Both the position numbers and the translations under genes were made by a program. Below the pieces are notes generated by a model. That model was given only the letters and a program-made list of their open reading frames with translations, was not told the origin of the DNA and ran no database searches. Shown here piece after piece: positions 16,801 through 24,939 of a stretch of 30,819 nt of DNA. Source of the stretch: DALYLB01 sp046154695 (GTDB lineage: Bacteria; Acidobacteriota; Blastocatellia; RBC074); NCBI GenBank assembly GCA_046154695.1, contig JBJXFI010000231.1:1-30819 (forward strand), read 5' to 3'. The stretch's first letter is position 1, and the number at the start of each line of letters is the position of its first letter.

Positions 16801-17249
16801 AAATACTTCTCGACCGGAAAATCCTTTTCGCCCTCCGGTACGCGTTTCTTCAAAAAATATTCGAGCGCCTCCCGCGGCTTATCGAACGGATTCTCGATCT
16901 TCTCCCCGAGCGCCCCCTGGTTGAGCAGGTGGCGCAAGGCCCGTGCATCGAAGGGTTCTTCTTCCGGCGTCTTCCCGCTCGCGCCCCCCTCCAGCCGGTC
17001 CGCCAACCCCGCCGTCGATGCCGCCGCCTGCCCTCCCGCCTTCGCCCCCTCCATTCCCGGCTTTCGCTCGCGGCTCGCGCGCGCGCGTTCGGCCAGTGCC
17101 TTCGCTCGCTCCCCCACTCGTTTCCCCGCCTTCAGCCTGTCGCCATCGAATCCCGCCGACGCGCCCGGCATGAAATACGCCGCCGCCAGAACGATTGCGG
17201 TAAAAAGAAGAAAGAGCGGCAGGTTGCGATATGTGCTCAATTTGATCAT
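10899..17249 (-). CDS. Giant exported multi-propeller protein with C-terminal TIGR03437-type domain
   Basis: A 2116-residue secreted protein. Residues 9-33 are a signal sequence ending in PGASA. A charged Ala/Arg/Glu-rich region follows to about 180. Residues about 185-912 form a sortilin/VPS10-like beta-propeller region with some ten Asp-box-type motifs (such as STDGGATW). About 914-995 resembles a BACON domain. Two Ig-like domains (about 1000-1095 and 1446-1534) each precede a six-blade NHL propeller (about 1098-1436 and 1536-1886), recognisable from repeats like NLYIADSNNHRVRRV and GDGGPA. The last 225 residues match the TIGR03437 domain common in Acidobacteriota (IVAGFGSNLS, APSQVNFQIP, LIAFGTGIR). 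GGAG about 9 bases ahead supports ATG 17249. No catalytic residues or anchor are seen. A surface or extracellular binding role is inferred only. Confidence 0.9.
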   Translation of the reverse strand: MIKLSTYRNLPLFLLFTAIVLAAAYFMPGASAGFDGDRLKAGKRVGERAKALAERARASRERKPGMEGAKAGGQAAASTAGLADRLEGGASGKTPEEEPFDARALRHLLNQGALGEKIENPFDKPREALEYFLKKRVPEGEKDFPVEKYFEAQRKMESMAYFSTSQDRVLADSERISARSHGVSAGANAAAWSPLGPGNIGGRTRALLINPQNASVMYAAGVSGGVWKTSNAGQAWTPISDTFATLTVSAMVFEPGNPNTIYVGTGEGVFVGEQDTLGDFRGAGVFKTTDAGATWTRLESTKTEDFYFVNDLVVSPNVKDRIYAATRTGVWRSTDGGATWSRSLEPISDSGDPVTGGCLDLAIRTDQPTDSIFASCGTFEEATIHRNTDAGGSGTWTAVLTEPGMGRTSLAIAPSNQNIVYALASSIDPGPFELGLHAVFRSTAGGDKDSWTAQVRNTSTNKLNTLLLSNPLIATLTDCQLDLSDDYFNQGWYDNVIAVDPADPNRVWAGGIDLFRSDDGGVNWGVASYWWLESPGTVKTSPYAHADHHAIVFHPQYNGAGNQMMYLGTDGGLFRTENARAAVGTGRKGTCAGVNNGVNWTAINNNYGVTQFYHGSVSPDGKTYFGGAQDNGTLLGTDAAGVNAWKSINGGDGGYTAFDFTNPDILFTAFTDISFVKSTDGGRTFANATAGINDAGLFIVPYAVDPSDPQRMWTGGDFIWRTVNGAARWARASQITAGITRVSAIAIAPSDSNKALIGMGDGFIHRNDAALTSTGATAWPNIRPRRGWVSSLAIDPNNKNLAYATYSTFGGVHVHRTTDGGETWTGIDGIGTGALPDIPVHSIVIDPANSSRLYIGTDIGVFVSNDQGTNWAVENTGFVNVITESLQMHVANGVTTLYAFTHGRGAWRVVLNSTGCGYGLSPRTIRADAGASNGAVTVTAQPGTCNWTSSSNASWLKVQGGGAGNGSVGYSIEANNAFAPRTGTATIAGRAFTVAQPGRVDLDSPEVVITEPAGPPTMIDSGGFINLAGTAKDNDAIARVSWATNRGVIGTAVFTASTGRWVAQGIPLAAGINVITVTAADMAGNIGRRGFTVASRPPASLITVAGTGLRGATGDGGPGVLATLTRAIRLAIDGAGNLYLTDSDNHTIRKMTPAGVISTVVGQSELRGFSGDGGPATAATLSFPIGVAVDGAGNLYICDNTNVRIRKMTAATGVISTIAGNGSSGFSGDGGPGLEARLNNPQSVAVDKDGNVYISDSGNHRVRKVNASDGRISTVAGNGTAAFGGDNGPAVDAQLSTPLDMAADKDGNIIICDSGNNRLRKVTVADGKIATIAGSDVAAGFAGDGGPAINAKLFAPVGPAIDAAGNLYFSDRGNHRVRKVDAAGVITTLAGTGIAAFNGDGLAALVSALSAPTGLAVDPAGNVYIGDRDNRRVRKVVVAGANDTVAPTIAISSPTSGPSHTSASGVVTVSGAASDNSGVLLVRWSNDRGGNGVALGTASWSVQNIALQTGLNNLTVTAWDASGNAGSATLAVVFNPPRFIFGWAGAGQPGDAGDGGAATAARLSPYGLAFSGGLLYVADDEAHRVRQIDLAGLIRPFAGNGSLGSSGDGAPAVNASMNSPTDIVADAAGNLYIADSNNHRVRRVGADGRISTVAGTGEADFGGDGGPAAQAKLARPIGLAIDPAGNLLIADSNNARIRKVTMSTGIITTVAGTGAVGFGGDGGAATEAMFKFPYGLAVDRNGVIYALDRLDHRIRRVGTDGVITTLAGTGVDGYNGDGIPAKDAQINFGSLMSVDAQDNLLFADFGNNRIRKVTIGTGIISTVAGSGFSGSAGDGGDPLLAPILLPTDVVTDPAGNLYVSDWGGYRIRKIQATDGLRTVAGVSAASFLGNLIGPESIVAGFGSNLSGSVQVVNTLPLPTTLNGTTIRVRDTAGIERLSPIFFVAPSQVNFQIPPSTTNGVATITITAADGATSTGLVRISDTAPGLFSANADGQGAASAVVLRVRANGEQIFEPVARLDSATNKFVTIPIDLGPETDQLFLIAFGTGIRFRSSLGASSASIGGGNAELLYAGPQGGFVGLDQNNIRIPRGLAGRGEVDVRITLDGVVSNVVKIAIK

Positions 17250-17351
17250 CTATTTCTCTCCAGAAAACAGGCCGGGCCCCTTGGGGATCAGGTTTGCAGG
17301 CAGTTGTAATAATGCGTGATCGTGTGAGGTGTGAATCGATCTCTCATTTCG

Positions 17352-17357
17352 ATTATA
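17352..17357 (-). promoter_or_regulatory. Possible -10 box upstream of the giant propeller gene
   Basis: A perfect TATAAT on the minus strand, about 100 bases before the ATG at 17249, in the 164-base gap below rel. No convincing -35 box lies at the right distance, so this is a motif-only suggestion. Confidence 0.3.
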
Positions 17358-17413
17358 CGTACGGGTCGATTATGCGCAGGGAATAATATCCACGGGCGGA
17401 ATCATCAACCGAT

Positions 17414-19606
17414 TTAATTGCCGTTCCGGAACGCGGTCTCCCGTTGAACTTCGATGACACCCTCCACGCCCTTCAGGGCGCCGATCACGCGCTCAAGATG
17501 AGCGACGTCATTGACATCGACGGTCAGGTCGATTTTGCGGGTGCCGTCATTGAAATTCTCTTCGTCATCGGTGCTCGCGTTTCGGATATTGGTCTTGATA
17601 TCGGCGATCTTGTTGGTCAGCGCGGCGAGCTGGCCTGTGCGATCGTGCGTCAGAACGGAAAGCTTCACCGGATAGGCCTCGCCCGAACCGACCCAGCTGA
17701 CATCGATGATCCGGTCGCGATTCACCAGCAGGTTCGCGGCGTTCTTGCAGCGAAGCGCATGAACCCCCACGCCCTTGCCGCGCGTGATGTATCCGATGAT
17801 CTCCTCGCCGCGAATCGGCATGCAGCAGGGCGCGCGATAGATCAGGACGTCATCGATATTTCCCTTGATCGAGATGCGGTCGTCTCCGAGATTGAGCGCC
17901 CGCCGGACGACCTTGGTGACCTTCTGCAGCCGCGAGGTCTTCGCCTGATCGATCTCGGCCAGTTGTTCCACGGGAACGAATCGCATGAGGATCGTCTTCG
18001 CGGTCAATTTCCCATAACCGATCGCCGCGAACATATCGTCCACCTTGGAGATGCCGTTATCGGCCATAAACTTCTGCAACAGCGGGTCGTCGAGCACGGT
18101 CTTCGCCTTGAGCCGCAGCCGGATTGCCTCCTTGTCGAACATCTTCCGGCCCACATCGATCGACTCGACGCGCTGTTTTTCTGCCACCCACTGCTTGATC
18201 TTGTTGCGCGCCTTCGAGGTCACGACGGAATTCAACCAGTCGCGGCTCGGTTGATGCCCCGCCGTCTTGATGATCTCGACGATGTCGCCGTTCTGAATCT
18301 GATACCGCAAGGGAACGATCCGATTGTTGACTTTTGCGCCCGTGCACTGATTTCCGAGATCGGTGTGAATCGCGTACGCGAAATCGATCGGCGTCGCATT
18401 TCGCGGAAGCTGAATCACCTTTCCCTGCGGCGTGAAGGCGTAAACCTCTTTCGGATAGAGTTCGAGCTTGAAGGAGTCGAAGAATTCCCTCGGGTCCGAG
18501 ACATCCTGCTGCCACTCGACCAGCCGGCGCAGCCACTTCATGGTCTCGTCCTCGGTCGTGTCCTTCCCTTTCCCTTCCTTGTACTTCCAGTGCGCCGCGA
18601 CGCCCTCCTCGGCGATGTGATGCATCTCCTCCGTGCGAATCTGGACCTCGAAATGATAGCCCTCCTCGCCGATCACCGACGTGTGGAGCGATCGATAGCC
18701 GTTCTCGCGGGGATTGGCGATGAAATCCTTGATGCGGTCATTGAAGGGCTTCCAGTATTGATGCATCACCCCGAGCGCGAAATAGCAGTCGCGGACGTCC
18801 TCGGTAATGATTCGGATGGCGGCGAGGTCGTATACCTTGTCGAGGGGAATCTTCTGTTTCTGGAGCTTGAGATGGATGCTGTACAGGCGCTTGATGCGCC
18901 CCTCGACGCTCTTGAAAGGGACGTTGTTCTCCCGCAACCGCTCGATGATCTTGGCCCGGACCTCTTCGAGGAAGTGCTCGGTCGAAGCGCGCCGCTGCTC
19001 GACATCCTCCTTCAGCCGTTTGTAGGCGTCGGGTTCCAGGTACTGAAAGGCGAGGTCTTCCAGCTCCACGCGGATCTTGCTCATGCCCAGCCGGTGGGCG
19101 ATCGGCGCATAGACGTCCAGCGTCTCCCGCGCGATCCGTTTGCGCTTCTCCGGCTTGAGATATTCGAGCGTGCGCATGTTGTGGGTTCGATCGGCCAGCT
19201 TGACCAGCATGACCCGGATGTCATCCACCATCGCCAGGACCATCTTGCGCAGGTTCTCGGCCTGTGCGACCTCCTTCGACACCTTGCCCAGGTTGCTGAT
19301 CTTTGTGACGCCATCGACAAGGTGCGCGACATCCTTGCCGAAGAGGCCCTCGATGTCCTCGACCGTCGCCAGGGTGTCCTCCACCACGTCATGCAGCAGT
19401 CCCGTACTCACCGTGGCCACATCCATCCGCATATCGGCCAAAATCTCTCCGACCGACAGGGGATGGATCAAATAGGGCTCACCCGAGGCGCGCACCTGGT
19501 CCTTATGGGATTTGGCCGAGAAAATATAGGCCCGCCTGAGCAGATCGAGATCTGCATCCGGGTAGTAACGCTCGACTTTTCTCTCGACATCTTCGAAGCG
19601 GATCAT
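17414..19606 (-). CDS. rel: Bifunctional (p)ppGpp synthetase/hydrolase (Rel/SpoT)
   Basis: A 730-residue long RSH enzyme that makes and degrades the stringent-response alarmone (p)ppGpp. The HD hydrolase site is intact: H48, H72-D73 (LLHDVVEDT) and D139 (KLADRTHNMRTL). The synthetase domain (about 230-345) has RIKD at 291-294, the RXKD form typical of bifunctional enzymes, plus GYRSLHTS (303-310) and E320 in FEVQIRT. Then come TGS (386-448), a helical linker, the zinc-finger-type region with CC at 594-595 and C620, and an ACT domain (647-722). Both activities should therefore be functional. The ATG has no Shine-Dalgarno sequence; a perfect TATAAT ends 8 bases before it, so a leaderless mRNA is likely. 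Its downstream neighbour, the giant propeller gene, is separated by 164 bases. Confidence 0.97.
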   Translation of the reverse strand: MIRFEDVERKVERYYPDADLDLLRRAYIFSAKSHKDQVRASGEPYLIHPLSVGEILADMRMDVATVSTGLLHDVVEDTLATVEDIEGLFGKDVAHLVDGVTKISNLGKVSKEVAQAENLRKMVLAMVDDIRVMLVKLADRTHNMRTLEYLKPEKRKRIARETLDVYAPIAHRLGMSKIRVELEDLAFQYLEPDAYKRLKEDVEQRRASTEHFLEEVRAKIIERLRENNVPFKSVEGRIKRLYSIHLKLQKQKIPLDKVYDLAAIRIITEDVRDCYFALGVMHQYWKPFNDRIKDFIANPRENGYRSLHTSVIGEEGYHFEVQIRTEEMHHIAEEGVAAHWKYKEGKGKDTTEDETMKWLRRLVEWQQDVSDPREFFDSFKLELYPKEVYAFTPQGKVIQLPRNATPIDFAYAIHTDLGNQCTGAKVNNRIVPLRYQIQNGDIVEIIKTAGHQPSRDWLNSVVTSKARNKIKQWVAEKQRVESIDVGRKMFDKEAIRLRLKAKTVLDDPLLQKFMADNGISKVDDMFAAIGYGKLTAKTILMRFVPVEQLAEIDQAKTSRLQKVTKVVRRALNLGDDRISIKGNIDDVLIYRAPCCMPIRGEEIIGYITRGKGVGVHALRCKNAANLLVNRDRIIDVSWVGSGEAYPVKLSVLTHDRTGQLAALTNKIADIKTNIRNASTDDEENFNDGTRKIDLTVDVNDVAHLERVIGALKGVEGVIEVQRETAFRNGN

Positions 19607-19614
19607 GGAAACGG

Positions 19615-19620
19615 ATTATA
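19615..19620 (-). promoter_or_regulatory. TATAAT box of a probable leaderless rel transcript
   Basis: A consensus TATAAT on the minus strand followed by CCGTTTCC and the rel ATG. With transcription starting 6-9 bases after a -10 box, the mRNA would begin at or within two bases of the start codon. The -35 region is poor (TTAGAA with a 17-base spacer). No AGGAG-type site exists in the same orientation. Confidence 0.6.
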
Positions 19621-19710
19621 ACAAGGAGATCCACTCTTTCTAAATAAAAGATTTGGACTGGATGGGTCGCCCGCCCAATCGCCGGCGAAGCGGAACGCGG
19701 GCAGGCGCAT

Positions 19711-19753
19711 GAAAAACAGACAGGCGCGACTATACTACAGATTGTCGCGCCTG
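19711..19753 (-). terminator. Intrinsic terminator of the EF-G-like gene
   Basis: A perfect 10-base stem, CAGGCGCGAC (19721-19730) with GTCGCGCCTG (19744-19753), with a 13-base loop. On the minus strand it is followed by TCTGTTTTTC, a T-tract. It begins 25 bases after the stop codon at 19779. Shape and position fit a Rho-independent terminator, which also insulates rel from upstream transcription. Confidence 0.85.
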
Positions 19754-19778
19754 CTGAAGCCTGAATCCATCGGCTTGT

Positions 19779-21884
<2,106 letters not shown>

Positions 21885-21987
21885 GGACATGTCTCCTTTC
21901 CGAGAGATGGACTCTGATTGTTCGTTTCTAAAGTAAGGTTGGGAGCGATCGTCTTTCCGAACGCCGGTTCTCCGCTGTGTCCCGTCT

Positions 21988-22017
21988 ATGCTAGCGGAAA
22001 GCCAAATCAAAAGGCAA
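21988..22017 (-). promoter_or_regulatory. Candidate promoter of the EF-G-like gene
   Basis: On the minus strand TTGCCT (22012-22017) and TAGCAT (21988-21993) are separated by 18 bases, each matching four of six consensus positions. It would give a leader of about 95 bases. Weak, motif-only evidence. Confidence 0.3.
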
Positions 22018-22157
22018 AAGATTGCCGAAGGATTGAAAAATTAGGACGATGCCGAGAGAAACGGGATCGGGAAATGGGGGGAATGGATCGCCGCGGATGA
22101 TGACGGATCCCCCGTCCCTATCCGCCTCGTCGAGGGTCAATTTCCTACTGACCGGAC

Positions 22158-22844
22158 CTATCCGACGAACTTGTAGCCCATTCCGTGGATGGTGAGGATG
22201 TATTGCGGGTGCTTCGGGTGGGGTTCGAGCTTCTGTCGAAGCCAGGCGACGTGGACATCGACGGTGCGGGTGGTGGGCATCGCGTCATAGCCCCAGACCT
22301 CATTCAACAGCTCGTCGCGCGAGAGGGTGGCTTCCCGGTGCTCGATGAAATACCGCAGGAGCTGAAATTCCTTGGCTGAGAGTTCGATCTTCTCCTCGCC
22401 GCGGGAGACCTCCGCGCGCCGGAAATCGATCCTGACCGCGTCGAACTGATAGGTGTCGGCGGAGGGCGATTCGGCGGCGGGCGCGCGCCGCAGCAGCGCC
22501 TCGATCCGGGCGAGCAGCTCCATCATTTCAAAGGGCTTGGTCAGATAGTCGTCCGCGCCGAGCTTCAGCCCCACGACCTTGTCGACGAGCTGTCCGCGCG
22601 CGGTGAGCATCAGCACCGGCGTGTTGACTCCCCGCTGGCGCAGATCGCGGCAGACATCGTAACCGTTCTTTCGCGGCAGCATGACGTCCAGCAGGATGAT
22701 GTCGAATCCGGCGGTCGAGGCGCGCTCCAGGCCCGCCTCTCCGTCGCGCGCGCTCTCCACGAGATACCCCTCGCTCGCCAACCGGTCGCTCAGGGTCAGA
22801 ACCAATCCCGGTTCGTCCTCAACAAGCAGGATTCGCTTGCTCAT
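22158..22844 (-). CDS. OmpR/PhoB family response regulator
   Basis: A 228-residue two-component regulator. The receiver domain (residues 1-118) has the acidic pocket E9-D10, phosphoacceptor D53 (IILLDVMLP), T81 and K103 (YLTKPFE). The C-terminal domain (about 130-227) is a winged helix of the Trans_reg_C type, with LSAKEFQLLRYF, TRTVDVHVAWLRQKLE and the terminal ILTIHGMGYKFVG wing. It binds DNA when phosphorylated. Its ATG overlaps the TGA of the histidine kinase (ATGA at 22841-22844), so the two are translationally coupled and form a cognate pair. The open frame extends further upstream but only inside the kinase gene. Target genes are not evident. Confidence 0.96.
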   Translation of the reverse strand: MSKRILLVEDEPGLVLTLSDRLASEGYLVESARDGEAGLERASTAGFDIILLDVMLPRKNGYDVCRDLRQRGVNTPVLMLTARGQLVDKVVGLKLGADDYLTKPFEMMELLARIEALLRRAPAAESPSADTYQFDAVRIDFRRAEVSRGEEKIELSAKEFQLLRYFIEHREATLSRDELLNEVWGYDAMPTTRTVDVHVAWLRQKLEPHPKHPQYILTIHGMGYKFVG

Positions 22845-24877
22845 ACAGGCACCTGGGACGCACTGGAAACGGCCTCGGACGCGGGCGGAGCCACCGGAAG
22901 GTGAATCGTGAATCGTGAGCCCTCGTTCGGCCGGCTCTCGACCGTCACCCGGCCACCGTGCGCGTCGATGATATGTTTGACCAGGCTCAACCCGAGCCCG
23001 TTTCCGTGAATCTGCGCGGCGGCCACCTCCGCCCCGCGATAGAAGGATTCGAAGATGTGGGGCAGCTCCTGCGGGGCGATCCCGAGGCCGCGATCCGAGA
23101 CATGAATCCGGACCTCCTCGGCCCGCTCGCTCCGGACAACCTCGACTTCGAGCCCGATCCATCGGCTCTCACCGCTGTATTTCATCGCGTTTCCGAGCAG
23201 ATTTTGCAACGCCCGGCTGAGCGCCGCCGCATCGGCCCGCAAGGTGGGCAGAGCCTCGGGAATCCGGACCGCGATCTCGAATCCGCCTTCGTCCCGCTGC
23301 ATTCGGCACGCAGACAGCGCGTCGTCCAGGACCTGGCCCACCCCGACCGGCTGTATCTCATAGCTCTTCCGGCCCGATTGCGCCCCCGCGAACTCCAGAA
23401 CCTGCTCTACCATTCCCGTCAACCGCCGGCCCTCATCGCGAATCAGGCCGCCGTAGCGCTGAATCTGCTCGCGGTTCGCGATCACGCCATCCGCCAGATT
23501 CTCCCCCGCCGAACAGATCACCGCCAGCGGCGTTCGCAGCTCATGCGAGACCCCCGCGACAAACTCCATCTGCCGCTCGGCCAAGGTCTGCGCGCGTCGG
23601 CTCGAAATCACGATCAACCCGACGCTGATCCCCATCAACAGCAACACACCAAAGCTGATCGCCAGGTTGCGCCGGAGCGTCGCGGTCACCGCCGCGTCGA
23701 GCGAACCCGCCCGGTGCCTCACGATGACGCGCCACCGGCCTTCGTCCCCGGCGCTCATCATCGCCGCATTGCGCGGACTCTCCGACGAATCGGCATTCCC
23801 GCCTCGCCGCACATTGACATCGCTCTGAATGAAGATGCTCGCGACCGATTGCTTCTCCTCACTTTTGGCGGATCCGCCGCCGCCGTTACTCCGCGCCCCC
23901 CCGGGCGGCCTCGACATTCGGGAGAAGATCATTCTGTCTCCCGGATTCATTCGCACGCGAAAGAGGCTCTCCGTCACGTCTCCGCTCCCTAGAGCCATCG
24001 TTTCGCTCGATCGGTAGACCGGGGCCTCCCCCTCCGCGCGCCGCAGAATGGCGATATTGAAATCACGGCTCTCCGTTCCGTTCAGGAAATGGCGTTTGAC
24101 GAGCTCCGGTATGAATTCCCGGGCAAGGTAGTCCGAATCGAGGGCGATCACGCGATAGAAGGCCGGCCGAGGCAGGGAGAGCGGAAGCGAAAGATCCTCC
24201 TGAATCCCGCCGTTTCCGAAGATCGGAATCACCAGCCCCGGAATGTTCTCATCCACCGCCCCGGTCGAAAGATCGATCACCGCCGGCGTCATATGCCGGG
24301 TGATGACGATCGGCCCCTTCGATTTCGGCGCCTCTCCGCTCAGGCGGCCATGGATCTTGAAGACCTCTCGCAGCATCCCCTGCGCCGTTGTCCGCTCCGC
24401 GCGCTGCCTGCTTAAATCGCTTCGCAATCGACCGAACTCCTCCGGCCATTCACACGCCTCGAATCGATTCATCCCGGGATTGAAGCGATAAAGAATGTCC
24501 CGCTCCTCTCCCTCCGCGAACGATCCCGGCAGCCCCCGCCGAATCTCATAGATCGCGCCGACGATCCTCGGATGCGCCGCGTTCTCCCTCCAGTACCGGT
24601 AAGAGGCTCCGGGATCGATATCCGATTCCCTTCCGAATCCGCTCCCCGCCGTTTGTGAAAAATGCTGAAAGTTGAGATAGGCCTGCGTCAACTCGCGGTC
24701 GAACTCCTGGCAGAACTGCGTCGCGCTCACCTGCAGGTTGTCCTTCATCCGCCTGTGCTCAGCCTTGCTCACCTCGGTCAGCCACCGGTATTGCAGCACG
24801 GCAAGCACCGGCAGCAGCGCCAACAGCGCCCCCGCCAGCATCATCATCAATGATGTCCGCTGTCGAATCGAATTCAT
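22841..24877 (-). CDS. Membrane sensor histidine kinase
   Basis: A 678-residue sensor kinase. TM1 is at about residues 9-32 and TM2 at about 405-428, enclosing a periplasmic sensor of some 370 residues with no family I recognise; it includes a Gly/Ser-rich stretch near 335. The cytoplasmic part starts directly with the H-box FVAGVSHELRTPL (phosphoacceptor H445), with no obvious HAMP domain, followed by the N-box NLLGNAMKYSG and the ATP-lid motifs DRGLGI and GNGLGLSLV. It should phosphorylate the overlapping OmpR-type regulator. There is no Shine-Dalgarno sequence; TATGAT lies 8 bases ahead of the ATG, as at rel. It sits 62 bases below the hybrid kinase gene, so it may be read through from that operon as well. 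Confidence 0.93.
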   Translation of the reverse strand: MNSIRQRTSLMMMLAGALLALLPVLAVLQYRWLTEVSKAEHRRMKDNLQVSATQFCQEFDRELTQAYLNFQHFSQTAGSGFGRESDIDPGASYRYWRENAAHPRIVGAIYEIRRGLPGSFAEGEERDILYRFNPGMNRFEACEWPEEFGRLRSDLSRQRAERTTAQGMLREVFKIHGRLSGEAPKSKGPIVITRHMTPAVIDLSTGAVDENIPGLVIPIFGNGGIQEDLSLPLSLPRPAFYRVIALDSDYLAREFIPELVKRHFLNGTESRDFNIAILRRAEGEAPVYRSSETMALGSGDVTESLFRVRMNPGDRMIFSRMSRPPGGARSNGGGGSAKSEEKQSVASIFIQSDVNVRRGGNADSSESPRNAAMMSAGDEGRWRVIVRHRAGSLDAAVTATLRRNLAISFGVLLLMGISVGLIVISSRRAQTLAERQMEFVAGVSHELRTPLAVICSAGENLADGVIANREQIQRYGGLIRDEGRRLTGMVEQVLEFAGAQSGRKSYEIQPVGVGQVLDDALSACRMQRDEGGFEIAVRIPEALPTLRADAAALSRALQNLLGNAMKYSGESRWIGLEVEVVRSERAEEVRIHVSDRGLGIAPQELPHIFESFYRGAEVAAAQIHGNGLGLSLVKHIIDAHGGRVTVESRPNEGSRFTIHLPVAPPASEAVSSASQVPV

Positions 24878-24885
24878 CGCATCGC

Positions 24886-24891
24886 ATCATA
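24886..24891 (-). promoter_or_regulatory. TATGAT box of a probable leaderless histidine kinase transcript
   Basis: TATGAT (five of six to consensus) is followed by GCGATGCG and the ATG at 24877, giving the same 8-base spacing as at rel. No ribosome-binding site lies between. The surrounding gap (24878-24939) is AT-rich compared with the flanking genes, as expected for a promoter. Confidence 0.5.
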
Positions 24892-24939
24892 GCACGATGT
24901 TTATTGATTGAAATCGCTCATGGCGCAGATTTTACATCC

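Noticed and set aside
17444..19621. 725-codon open frame on the plus strand opposite rel
   Set aside because: It mirrors the rel gene over its whole length. High GC content removes stop codons from the antisense frame; the translation has no domain, whereas the minus strand shows all RSH catalytic motifs.
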